The notes below the pieces were generated by a model. The model made no database searches, was not told the origin of the DNA, and worked only from the letters and a program-made list of their open reading frames with translations. A stretch of DNA of 64,000 nt, from assembly GCA_022661535.1 (NCBI GenBank), contig JAKULF010000001.1, forward strand, positions 248,001 to 312,000. Direction: 5' to 3'. The position numbers were made by a program, and so were the translations under genes. Positions 25,328 through 37,499 of this stretch are shown one piece after another; position 1 is the first letter of the stretch, and every line of letters starts with the position of its first letter. The stretch is from Eutypa lata. Its lineage: Eukaryota; Ascomycota; Sordariomycetes; Xylariales; Diatrypaceae.

Positions 25328-27117
25328 TTTTGTGGCTTTTTTCCGGCTCTCGTTTCCCCGGGGTTTTTTCTTCTTTTTGTTTTGGTGATATGTGGGGGGT
25401 TAAGGTGTTTTTGGTTTTGTTGTTTCGGCGAACGGCGGAAGGGAATCGGCTATGTGTGTAAGAAACCCCCTGGTGGTTTTGAGATGAACGCGGGTGTAAG
25501 AAACTCCTAGATAGGTGCTTGCCAGGGGAAAGACAAGTGACGATCTCTGACCAACTAACTAACTCTAACTAACTACTGTATGTATGTAACTAGAGAGATG
25601 TGCGTGGGCCGGATGAAGATGGGTTCAATATTTCCCGGGATGCCTCGCGACGGTGATATAATCGGATGTCGCTTACGGGTGATTGATGGTGATGATGCAA
25701 AGAAAAAGTTGTTTAGAAAGTCAGATTTGGGACGACGGTGTTTACTAATTGCCCCACTGTAGATGACCGGGTGTAAGTACTAAGACCCCCCCGCCAAGGC
25801 GACCTCCCAGGTCAGCCAGGTCTTGCTTTAGGCAACCCTCGCGGAGCCTCAACAGTTGGAACCAATCAGGAGCCGTAGCTTACCAGTTTCTAAACGCGGT
25901 GGCTTCTGGGTGTTAACTAGAGCTCTAGGGTATTGTTTCTCGCATCGCTAATTGGTACGAAGTAGTTAGTATTCATGGAACTATAAACTGAACATATCAT
26001 AAAGCGTTTGCATATAGGTGCTGGCGGGCATATGCACACTCTTATGCCGGTGGTGATGTTATAAACAGCTAGTTAATTGTACCAAGGTATTGCACCTCTT
26101 GTTAACGGCCTGATAGTTGGTACTAGGGATCGGGAATGCATACAATAATCCTAATCCTAACCCTAACTCAAATCCTAAACCATCCCATCACCCTATTCGT
26201 AGCTGTAAATCGCCGAAGTTATTTATATCTATAAATATAGTTAGTTACATGTGAAATGACATCGTAGTCGTTTCGAAGAGTTATACATAACTACCTGATA
26301 CCTACATAGGTAACTTCATTCAAGTCTAAAATACCAAAAGAGGTTTAGAGGGTCCAGAAATGCAAGGCAATCTACTCTCTGATCTCTTCGCTCTGAAACA
26401 GCCTCCAAACGCGCGCTACTACCCCACTACCGGTGGACATCTTTCTGCTGCCCGACGGCCTGGCTGTAGCCTGTAAGCGCAGATACATAGCTAAAGGCCC
26501 CGGGTGGCGTGCATCCATTTCCCTGGCTGAGGGCCTTGTTGGCAGCACACGACAGGGCCGCATGAATGGGATGGAGGGGCTGATCCCTGGAGGCGGCCGG
26601 CAAAAGTCATCGAGAGCAAACATCAGACCAACCAATGGCATATACTGCATTTATCTTCCTTAGCTTTAATACCACCTACACTACATATACACACACATAC
26701 ACACACATACACACTGCATTACATAGACTTCGTACATACATACAATACAATACACTCGTACATATCATCAACTTACCCATTTCTTAGGCTCTTCAGTAGT
26801 AGCACAGGCGGCTGCGACAGCGTTTAAAATCATTTCGTGCACTTCGATCGAGTCATCTGTCTTACCAGCTTAGCACTCGCTAGGTACCTGAGGGGTAATA
26901 AAAGAACCGTTCCAACTGAAACATCGTCGCTTCCACTCACTCTTCTACTACTACTCTCTTTGCCACTCACCCACTCACTCACTCGCCTTTGACTTTCTGG
27001 TCTATCGTTCATCGGCCGGAGTCTTCCGTCCGACTTTCTGAATCCGCGTTTCTACCTCGAAGCTTTTAGAGAACGGCTGCTACAACAAGCTTGCGCTCCT
27101 TGAAACAAATAACGACT
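25328..27117. other. divergent promoter region
   Basis: 1.8 kb between the PRKRIP1-like gene (-) and the histidine phosphatase gene (+). It contains a short telomere-like patch at 26147-26180, a CACATA run at 26681-26715 and a CT/CACT-rich block (26930-26990) shortly before the phosphatase ATG, typical of a fungal leader. No gene is supported. Confidence 0.55.
26681..26715. repeat. CACATA/CA-rich microsatellite
   Basis: An imperfect array of ACACACATAC-type units in intergenic DNA. Confidence 0.75.
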
Positions 27118-28852
27118 ATGGGTCGACCAAGACTTATCATCCTAATCAGACATGCCCAGTCAGAGGGAAACAGTACGTCATTCTTTTTACTCTACATAAC
27201 CGAGCACCTTATGCTAGCTATAGTGCCGTGTGGACGTAGCCTTGAAAAACCCCCAGGCTGACATAACCATATACAACCCCACACAGAGAACCGAGAGATA
27301 CACCAGACGATCCCCGACCACCGGGTGAAGCTGACCCAGGATGGCTGGGCCCAGGCGCGCGATGCCGGCCGTCGACTGCGAGCCCTGCTCAAGCCCGAGG
27401 ACACGATCCAGTTCTTCACGTCGCCCTACCGCCGGACGCGGGAGACCACCGAGGGCATCCTCGAGACCCTGACCTCCGAGGACCCCGACCCCACCCCCTT
27501 CAAGCGGGACGGCATCAAGGTGTACGAGGAGCCGCGCCTGCGCGAGCAGGACTTCGGGAACTTCCAGCCCTGCAGCGCCGAGATGGAGCGCATGTGGCAG
27601 GAGCGCGCCGACTACGGCCACTTCTTCTACCGCATCCCCGACGGCGAGAGCGCCGCCGACGCCTACGACCGCGTCTCCGGCTTCAACGAGAGCTTGTGGC
27701 GCCAGTTCGGGGAGGATGACTTCCCCAGTGTTTGCGTTTTAGGTACGTCCCATGTTTTATATATCTGTGTAACCAATCTTCAATTTATGCTTGGCCTTAA
27801 TGGGTGTGTTCTAACCGGTCTCGGTAACAACAGTAACGCATGGTCTCATGTCGCGTGTGTTCTTGATGAAGTGGTATCATTTCACCGTCGAGTACTTCGA
27901 GGACCTACGCAACGTCAACCACTGCGAGTTCCTCATTATGCGCCAGCAGTTCGAGACGGGCAAGTACGTTCTAGAGAACCAACTCCGGACCTGGTCGGAG
28001 CTTCGCCGGGAGCGAACCGCCCTGCTGGCTAAGGAGGAAAGGGAGAACGAGGGTAAGCCTAATAAGGACGCCTCTTCTTCTTCCAACTCCAAAGTGGTAG
28101 AGAGGCACAACCCACCCGTTGTTCCCGCCGCGCCCCGGAAATGGGGAGGTTGTCCCGAAGGGTGCAACCACGGCAAGAACTTCAAGATACGGAGGGACCT
28201 CGCCGAGCTCCGCCAGCACGACGAGTTCCACTCCAAGCACAACTTCAGCCATGGGAGCGGCGGGCCCAACGGAAACGGAAGCGCCAACGCCGCCGCCGCC
28301 ACCATTGCCAGCCGCCGCGCCGCGGGGAAGCAGCTCATGCCGAACAACTCGGACGACGACTCGGACGACCCGCGCGGCCGCGTCCTGGACGTGCCGCCCA
28401 TCGACGTGACGAGGGCCCGGGACGAGGTCGTGTCCTCCCCGGACGGCACGCCGTCGTTCATCAACATCGGGGACCGCCTCCTCCGGGGCCTTCCCAAGAC
28501 CCCGCTGAAGACCTCGTACCTCCACGTCGGCCGCGACGGGGGCGGCACGTACTCGGGGCACGCGAGCGAGGAGGAGACGTCGGAGATCTCGGAAGACGAT
28601 GCGCGCCGCCGCCTGGCTAGCAGGGCCGAGCGGGTCAAGATGGGCGGCAACGGGGTCGTAGTAGGAACCACTAACGGCAAGGACGCCGCCGCCAAATACC
28701 ACCATGCGCATGCGCACGCGCACGCCAATAGGCTTGGCGATGTGCCGCAGCACTCGGATCGGTCATCGGACGCTGGGGACGAGGCCGAGGTCGATGATGA
28801 TCTCGAGAAAGCCGAAGCAGAGGATAAGAGCGTTAGGGGTAGCGTTTACTGA
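27118..28852 (+). CDS. histidine phosphatase superfamily protein, DET1-like
   Basis: Three exons: 27118-27172, 27287-27742 and 27834-28852, giving 509 residues. Introns begin GTACGT and end CAG. The N-terminal 250 residues form a phosphoglycerate-mutase-like histidine phosphatase: RHAQSEGN places the catalytic Arg11-His12, SPYRRTRETTE supplies the second arginine, EPRLREQDFGNFQ is the acidic/substrate loop, and VTHG gives the second catalytic histidine at about residue 173. The closest known relative type is yeast DET1 (YDR051C), an acid phosphatase linked to sterol traffic; whether this protein does the same is inference. Unlike the yeast form, a long C-terminal extension follows, with a GCPEGCNHGKNFKIRRD motif, acidic stretches and a His/Ala repeat near the end. 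Exons are strongly GC-rich. Confidence 0.87.
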
Positions 28853-29960
28853 TGGTTTGATTGAGAGTGGTTTGTTGATTTATGGACTGACGGGCTAGGC
28901 TAGCCCCCTCCAGCTTTATGATATGATATGATGTGAGATGGGATGGGATTGGATTGGATCCCTGTTTCAAACCCCTATAATTATAATAAAAAAACCCAGA
29001 AAAAAAGTTAATGAGTTACGACCTTGCAAACGGACAGACGGACGGACATACAGATGACAGATTGTACGATGCGACGAAACGACGCGGCGCTTCGCTTTCG
29101 CTTTTTTTATTTTTACAACGAAACCCTCACCCAACCTTGCTTACCTACCCCCCAAACGAACAGAATAAAAAACGGTCGGATGGATGGATGGATATACCCT
29201 TAAGTTAGCTACCAGTTAGAAAAAAGTCATGGGAATTTTGTTTTGGAATACAATAAAACGGTTCTCTCATTCTATCCTATTGCATATGTATATATGTCTG
29301 TGAGCTATGTATGTATTGGGAATTATCAGTGTGTTTACGTTTTTGCCGGACTACTATACTATTCTGCACACTGTTGATTGTTAAACAAGCCAGCCCCCTT
29401 TCCCTCCTGATAACCAACTAACCAACCCCTTAACCCAAGTCGCTATAGAGAGAGAGGTGTGGGTGTGTCGTAGCTGTGAAAGTAAGTAATAAGAAGCAGA
29501 GCCTACCTACTTAATGCAGGCGCAGTGAGTACCTAGTTGGTTCGTTGATTGATTGCTCAAAAAGAGGAGAGCAGAATTGAGGATTACCAGGGTTTTCTCT
29601 CCATGCTCTCTCCTCAGCTCGCCTACTTCGTATTATACCATCTCATCTACCTACATCGTATCATCGTTTCTCATCACCTACTCAAGTAATAGATAAAAAA
29701 TGAAAGCCCATTTAACTAAGTGTACTTGCTATCGATCGTTTAGTCAGTCCTACGCCATTTGCCCAATGTATATGGAAACCATCTACCTATCTCTAGGTAC
29801 TATAACACCAAGAAGCTTGCTTGCTTGCTTACATTATTACTTAACTATGTAGGCCCTAGCGTGAAGAGAGACCTTGATCCTTATACCCAGCCGCGTTTGC
29901 TTGTATACGACTCATGAATAACCTTGGCAGGTAGATAAATCCCACCCGGCTGTTGTTATT

Positions 29961-30001
29961 GGTGGTGGTGGTGGTGATGGTGATGGTGATGGTGATGGTG
30001 G
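29961..30001. repeat. GGT/GATGGT repeat
   Basis: Tandem GGT units that grade into GATGGT units, about 40 bp, in intergenic DNA. Confidence 0.85.
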
Positions 30002-30323
30002 CGAGCAACACCCATCTATCTATCTACCGACACATGACTATGGCAATTTTACTTTTTCATATAACAATAGCTACTATGTACCTCTAAGCTCTGACCAAGC
30101 TACCTACCTACCACACCAATAAGAAAACAAGGGACTTCATTCAACCCGAACAGACATTGCATGATCTCGTCGTTTCCATGGTGCCCAATATTGAAAAAAA
30201 AAACATGCATAGGTAAGTAGTAGTACGTAGGTAAGTAGATTTAACCAGCTGGCTGGTATGATATGATATGAAAAGAAGAAGCAAAGAGGATGTTTTCTTA
30301 CTACCTACTTATTCATATATGGA

Positions 30324-30342
30324 CTCTCTCTCTCTCTCTCTC
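30324..30342. repeat. CT dinucleotide tract
   Basis: About nine tandem CT units between convergent genes. Confidence 0.85.
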
Positions 30343-30498
30343 TAAGCGTTACTTACTAAAAATAGTCGTCATCAACTAGCGAACCCTAAGAAGTAGAAGA
30401 GAAGAAACCAGAACAAAAAAACAGAAGAGAAAAAAAAACAAATAAGTTAACAACAAAAAAAAGCATTTGAACCCGCCGGCTTTCCCGCAATTCGCGCC

Positions 30499-30556
<58 letters not shown>

Positions 30557-30557
30557 T
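30499..30557. repeat. AGT trinucleotide microsatellite
   Basis: About 19 uninterrupted AGT units. This is the longest perfect microsatellite in the window. It lies between convergent genes and is not part of a coding frame I can support. Confidence 0.95.
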
Positions 30558-31172
30558 CAAGTAAGTAAATTGTAAGTAGTGTGTTAACGTGTTTAGGCAT
30601 GAATCATAAAAGAAGTAGAAGAAATGCAACAGCACACGCACGGCACAAGAAGAGGGGGGGTTTGTGTTGTGGGTGGGTAGCTAACCTATGGTAGGTAATG
30701 TAGATTAGCATGATCGATCCTCTTCCTCTCTCTCCCTGTCTCTCTCTTTCCCTGTCTCTCCCCCTCTCTCTCCTGTTTTTAGCCCTATTCATTTTCCCCT
30801 CTTTTCACTTTCTACCCATTTCCATCATGAATGATAACGCTGTGCCGATTCAGCTGAATCATAAAGCCGTGGTCTTCCAACCGCTCTGATTCGCCTTCTA
30901 ATAAATAAATAAAGAGTTCTCGATAAGAAAAGCGAGATGGACCTTCTACAACAGACACACACCCCTTATGTGTATGTGTTTTCCCCCTGCCGGGTTGCTC
31001 TTTTTGTTTTGTACATGCCCCTTGTAAAATCAAATATAAGCTGCCGACTCTAACCCCCGGTTGATTGGACAACGACGATGCTGCCTTTTGATGAAATGCG
31101 CTCTTTTGAAGAAAACGCCCTTTGAAATGCTCAAACCATATTGGACCCTGACCTGTCCATTGTCCAGCTGAA

Positions 31173-34100
31173 TTAGAAATACTTCGACATGGCCTTGCTA
31201 AGGTCGACGAAGTCTACCGGTTTCGTGACGTAGTCGCTGAAGCCCGCGGCAGAGCATTTGTCCTGAACATCTGACATGACGTTCGCAGAAAGTGCTATGA
31301 TTGGCATCTTGGAATACTTGCCCTCTTCCTCCCACTGACGAATCTCTTTACAGGCCTGATACCCGTCTTTCCGTGGCATATGCAGGTCACACTAAAGTAA
31401 TCATTTGTTAGCACTGAAGGATACTTGAACAGCAAATAGCATCATCTATGTACTTACGAGGATGAGAGAATAGTAGTGCGGCGGGTGGGAGAAGACTTTG
31501 TCCGTGCACTCGACACCGTCTGTCGCAATTTCTGCATCGATGCCAACTTTCTTCAAGTACCTGACCAACACCTTCTGGTTGACCGGATTGTCTTCGACAA
31601 GAAGAACTTTATAACCTTTGTTGCCGATGCGCTTTTCAACATCAAGGTAATTCTGCTTTTGACTTTCAACCATCTGTGCGGCGTTTGAGCGGTTCAGATC
31701 AATACTCAAATCACGTTCATGCGCCGGATCGAATATGACGGCAAATCGAGAAGGCTTGACTGGCTTGTAGATGAAATTAATCCGTTTCTCCGCTAACAGC
31801 TGCCTGTGCTTCTCGCCCGAAATCAATCTGAGGACGGCCTGTCTCTGAACCGAATCAGATAAGACAAGAACAGACGTTTTGTCTGCGGAACTGCTCATGA
31901 TCTGGTCAATCACATCCGTGACTTCCTCGGCCGAGCCTAGGTTGAGGACGATGTGGGTGAACGTGACAGATTCATGCCCTCCTATCAGCTTTTCAGCCTC
32001 GGATACAGTCGCCATAGCTGTAATCTGGTATGGGGTATCCTTAGGTAGCGTCATCTCAATATGTTTAGTGATTGCTTCCCTACTATACTTCTGTGGGCAG
32101 ATGACGAGAATGGAATAAATCGGAGGACGGAACAGCGGCCGTCGTTCGGATGAACTAGGCGGAGCACCCAGGGGAGTCATCTGAGGCGATACCTTTCCCG
32201 ATGGCATCTCGAGATTCATCTGGGATAGGTCTTGCCCGCTGGCCTTGGCGGCTTCACTAAAGCGTACGAGGCCGGTATTGACGGAAGATATAGAGGACCT
32301 GGCCGTTTGTACTGAGCGTAGGGAGCGCACGGAAGGATCGGAGCCAGCAGAAGATGTCAGAGCAGGTGAAATGGGATCAGCATCTGAACTGGGACTGGAG
32401 TTTGGAGGAAGATCCATGGCTTTATGGAGTAGGAATGATTTCACAGCTGGAAGGGGTTTGACCGTTGCTGGTAACTGGGTGGATGCTGTCATAGGAGGAG
32501 TACTAATAATGTTAGGATGGTCGGCTGGGCTAGGCAAGCTGAATTTTGCACCGAATGTAAATGTCGACCCTTTTCCTGGCACTGCACTACCATCCATCTT
32601 ACCCCCATGAAGCTCAACAAGCTGTCTGGATATGACGAGACCTAATCCGCTGCCTCCGTGTTGCCGAGTGCTGCTGCCATCTATCTGACTGAAGGGCTTG
32701 AAAATGAGTTCAGCTTCTTCCTGTGAGAAACCACGCCCAGTGTCGATGACCGAGAATTCGAGCATGATCTGGTTATCGTCGAGCTTTGAATCTTGGTTCG
32801 AAACGACCCTGCAGCGACTAAACACCTCCCCCTCGGAGGTGAATTTGATGGCGTTCCCGATTACGTTGAGGAGTACCTGACGGATTCGGACCTTGTCCCC
32901 CTTGACCCACGAAGGGACGTTCTCTTCAACGATGTAGTTGAGCTCAAGTCGCTTGGCAATCGCCATGGTTGAAACCAGCTCGTTAACGTCTTCGATCAAG
33001 GAGCGAGTGTGGAACCATTCGTATTTCAGTTTCATCATACCCGCGTCTACCTTGGAGAGATCGAGGATATCGTTGATAATCATCAAGAGACTGTTGGCGC
33101 TCGTTTGGATTGTATTTGTGAAATCCCTCTGTTCTTCGTTGAGCGTTGTGTCCTGCAGGAAACTCACCATGCCAGAGATGCCGATGAGCGGTGTCCTGAT
33201 TTCATGAGACATATTGCTGAGGAACCTGCCCTTGGACTCCATTGCTTCTTTAAGCTTCGCCTCTAGAAGTTTATGATCGTTGATGTCGGTCGCAGAGCCA
33301 AAGAACGAGCTAGCTCCGTTACCAACAAAGTCGATATTATCGATTTCGACACACCTTATAAGGTGCCAGCGATACTCGCCTGTCTTGGATCTTAAACGCA
33401 GCTCCGTAGTATACGAAAGCCGGCCGTTGCTGTCCGTCGATACTTTGATGATACCTTTCTTGGCTAGCTCACTGAGATCTGCTGTAGAGAGGTCGTAGGT
33501 AGAGCTGACATCAGCGATACAATCTCGGAACACTGCGCTCTGAAGGGCAGATGGTCTCCTAGGTGTCGAACTCAACGATGGTCTCCTGGGCCCACCGGGG
33601 GACGGTTGTTCCGTCGGTGTATCTATAACACTACCGGCTGCCGTCGACGCCGTTGCGCGGTCATTGGGTATACGGCATTTTGCGAGGTCATCCGGATGTA
33701 CGAAATCTATGAAACCAAGGCCAAGAGAGCTTTCAGAGCTTTGACCCGTGTATGAGAACCACTGCTCATTCGCGAAAGTGATGCCATCCTCCTCCGTTGC
33801 GGTGAAAATGATCTGGGGTATTAGGTTTGCCAGAAGTCGGTGTTTAGCCTCGGATGTTTCGATTTCGTGCTGATGTACGGCCTTCAACTTAGCGATGTGC
33901 TGATCGTGAATATCCATGTAGGAGCCGATGAACTGCACAATAATCCCGCGCTTGTCACGTGACGTTATTGCACGAGCCTGGTGCCAACGATAAGCACCGT
34001 CAAAACGACGAAGTCGGACTACCCTGTCGAACGTGTCACCTGTTCGGAGAGATTGGCTCCATGATTGAAGATACTCCTCGCGATCTTCAGGATGAAGACT

Positions 34101-37100
34101 ACTCCAAGGGTCGGCTACAAGATCTGCAACCGTTTGACCTCGATAGACTAGATATCTACTGTTGACCCATACAATCTCCCCCGTGTTGGGTAGAGCCACA
34201 AATACATGTACAGGTAGCGTATCAAGCATCAAACTTTTCAGCCTGTCTGACGGTGGTAGCATACTCACCGATCCTGCCCCGACTACGGATTGAGCGGGAG
34301 ACAAGATTGTGGGCTTGGTAAGCAGGGATGCGCTTGGTGGCAACGACTGGAAAGTCGTCGCAAAATCGCCACCATAAGAGTGTAACAAGGAATGTCTGTG
34401 GTTATGCGAATGTATGCCTTGACTAGATATTCGTTTTCGAGTCTGGTCGACGTCCTGCTGATGGCGCTGATCATCCACCTTGCTTCTTGCATCACCAGAA
34501 CCCTTTGGACCGGACCCTTGTATAGTCTTCGAGGGTGTTATCTCGTCAGATGTCCGGACATTGCTGCCTGCTGCGTCTGAAGCCTCAACCTCGATGGCAG
34601 GTGAAATTGCTTCTGATTTCGTGATTTTTAGGCTGCTAGACCGTCTGTGGTGCTTGTCAGCGACGGATGGATTTTCTTTAGCACCTCGAACAGCGCGCTG
34701 CCCTGTCATCCCCGTGGGGATCTCAGCAGGAATTCCCTGACTTCGAGGTCTTGCATTGAAGTAGCTTTCACCCCCAACAGGACCAGGACTATTACCAGGT
34801 GTTCGCCTATCCACTATCAACCCAAAAGATCCTGGCTCCCATGTCGGAGTACCGCCCTGTGAACCAGGTACGCTCCGGGATGGTCCAGAATAATCACTTG
34901 GACTAGTGAGGCTACCAGTAACTGAGAATTGCGATGGAACTTCGGGAGATGCGAGATTAAGATGGGCGACTATAGCTGGATCGGCCAAAGGTCGCCCGTC
35001 AGAATCTACACCACCGAAGCCAGCAGTTGTCGGTCTTCTTCGGCGAAGTCCTGCAACTTCCGTCTCAAGTGACGAGTAATGGCGGCATAGATTGAAAGAA
35101 GTTGCTAAATGGGGTGCTAGGTGTTCCAAGGAGCGTCGTAGATTTGAGGGATAGGGTATCACTGGTGTTAATATAGACAAAATCGCAATGGGGGGCCGGC
35201 GATTGGTGTCTGATGCGCTTGGCGAAGGAGATTGCTCTGACTGCATACCGGCTATTTTTTGAGATGGATTACGTAGATGGTTCTTCTCCTCTAACGCGGT
35301 CGAATCCAACTTAAAGGGTTGGGTGCCTTTGGAGAGGAATATGTGGTTTAACGGGACGTGAAGAACAGTCCAGGAATTGTCGACCCCTATAGTCTCAGGT
35401 GTTTGCATGGACGTATAATCCTGCGGACTTGGGGCAGGATTGAATGATTCTTCATCTACTACAGCATCCATAAAAAAGGGGTTCTCTGATGGATCAGCTC
35501 GGACAGCGGGTGACGGCGCAGGGGACTGAGACCAAGGCGACGGAGGAGCTTGCTCGTACTCTTCGTACTTAGGCGTAGGAGGCCTTGGCGGCAGGTCGTC
35601 CATAGCGGATAAGAGGTTTGCCATCTTCGTCCTCTCCATCGAGAGAATTTTCCTACTACGTTTGATAGATTGAGGAGTCGGAGCGTTAAATAACGATGAG
35701 AGTTTTAACCCGGACTCAGAGCCAGTGAATTTTCTCGGCTTCTTTTTCGTTTCCTCAGGTGGTGGTGCAATAGGAGTTGGCTTGCCTTCGTCTGGCTTTT
35801 CGGCCGCATTGGGGTCAAGATATGGATAGTTGCGGGTGAGAGCAATGACCTTCCCCCTCTCTACCACACGTTGTATTCCGTTGTGGTCGATTAGTGGGTC
35901 AGCCTCAAGATCCAATGCCTGCAAAACGGGAAGTACTCTGCCTTTGACTTCTCTGTTTGAAACGAGGGGTTCTTCCCAACTTGGAATGGGCTGCTCCTCC
36001 TCAATCGCATCGTGCTCCTCAAGTGCTTGTTCGTTGAGAGGCAGATGCGGCGAGTTACCAGTGTGTCGATCTATCATAGGGAAGTAGCTCTTACTCCGCA
36101 TGATCGGTGCCGGTCTCCGCGTAGCTGCAGTCGAACCCGTCGAATCAGCAGCCTGTGATCGCCGAAACTCTTGTTTCTCCTCGAATGCCGTAAAGGAATG
36201 TCGACTTTGAATATCTGGCCTCGGTAGCTTCTCTAGCTTGTGAATGTCTTCAGGGTTCACTGAGGGCTCAGGCATGTCACCAACGCTACTAGGAACCACG
36301 CTACTACCCCTCGCCATATAAGCCATGCTTAATTCATCCTCCTCATGAGCACTGTACGTAGCTTTTTGGCCCCATGGCACATTGTAGATATCGGTAGCAT
36401 CAGCAGGCATGGAGAGCGTTATTCTCTCGGCCTTATAATTCTCCGTCATTATCTGGACAACACTGTTCCACCAAGCATCTAAACCAGGCTCTGCTGAAAG
36501 CATCAATGCCAACTCATAAAGATTTGGCGTGGGGTAATCAAAGTGCTGAGAGGCTTGGGCATAGCCAGCAGGCAGGAAAGTCATGGCAGAAGCTGGTGTA
36601 GACGGGTCCGACCGCAGCTGATCATGAAGGATGGAGGCCTCGAATTGTCCACCAGTTGAGCGCAAGAGCGGAGATGGGGATTGTTGGTTGAACGACTTGG
36701 ATAGGTTAGATGTGGCGAAGGCTGGTGTGCCCATCCGAGGGAAAGGGTACGACGGTGTTCGAGCTACATGGCCAGGGGTCATGCCTCCACGAACAGTCTT
36801 GTTAGATTCGGTAGAGGCAGTCAGAAGATCCGACCCTGACATTGAAGGCGTCGACGATTCCTCTCGAATGGGCGAAACATGTGACTTGTCGAAACCTAGT
36901 AACGATGTCGTCCCCTTTGCTGCTTGTTCTCGGCGTTCGATATCGCGGGCAAGGCGTTCTCTGTATGCCATGATGGACCGTTGACTGTGGATAATTTCTG
37001 GCGAGTTTTCTGAAATGCTGACCTCCTTGGCTTTTCGTTTCTGCGCAACTGCAGCACTAACGGTGGCTTCTCCGGGTGGCGCATCCTTCTCGAATCGTGG

Positions 37101-37499
37101 GGACTGTATTATAGAGGGGGGTTTTGCAGCATCCTGTCCTGCTAATCCGCCACCGCGTAGATCAACCGTGTCGCTGTTGACAGGATATGTGTCGGAACCC
37201 GTTATCTCAGCACTATCAACCTGCACAGGCGAAGCTTCATTATTGGCCGGATGCAACATGGATCCTGACGAGTCTTGTGCCCGGCGACCCTCCTCCAACA
37301 CAAGAGGGTCTTGTTGAGCTTGGTCGTCGCGAGTCTCGACAATTATGTCATCATTGTCTTGCAGCGTAGAGTCGACAGGATCCAGGAGGTCGGTACGAGA
37401 AGGAAGCCGTAGTGGGGTCAGCTTCGGCGTCGACGTCGGTGGCGCCGTCGACGATGTTGGTTCGCTAGGATCTCGAGGAGTGTTGTTAGGGGTTTGCAT
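31173..37499 (-). CDS. hybrid histidine kinase with PAS domains and receiver
   Basis: Two exons, 37499-31458 and 31391-31173, giving 2086 residues. A TGA lies in frame two codons before the ATG, fixing the start. Order: long Ser/Pro-rich N-terminus; a GAF-like region split by a disordered insert (about residues 320-385 and 700-830); PAS 1 (about 1088-1205); PAS 2 with a low-complexity insert (about 1215-1405); the phosphoacceptor segment SHEIRTPL with His1432; an ATPase domain with N-box NVIGNAIKF, G1 DTGRGF and G2 GGSGLGLV (about 1525-1650); a Ser-rich linker; and a C-terminal receiver (about 1962-2086) with the VEDNP acidic pair, Asp2016 in LCDLHMPRKDG and Lys in VTKP. It should autophosphorylate and pass phosphate to an HPt protein upstream of MAPK signalling. 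No transmembrane segment is visible, so it is probably cytosolic. The signal sensed and the exact HHK group are not certain. Confidence 0.93.

Larger units (their letters stand above)
28853..31172. other. convergent 3' intergenic region with microsatellites
   Basis: 2.3 kb between the stop codons of the phosphatase (+) and the hybrid kinase (-). It is unusually rich in simple repeats: GATAT/GGATT words at 28917-28955, GGT/GAT at 29961-30001, CT at 30324-30342, a long AGT array at 30499-30557 and a TC-rich block at 30717-30776. No gene is supported. Confidence 0.6.

Noticed and set aside
24392..25388. Long plus-strand frames opposite the PRKRIP1-like gene
   Set aside because: These are shadows caused by the biased codons of the real minus-strand gene; Leu/Pro/Ser-rich low-complexity products.
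27877..28753. Long minus-strand frames opposite the phosphatase
   Set aside because: They arise from the high GC of the true plus-strand exons and have no motifs.
30499..30557. AGT array considered as a CRISPR-like or coding repeat
   Set aside because: It is a simple trinucleotide array with no spacers; the Thr or Leu runs it encodes lie in frames without other support.
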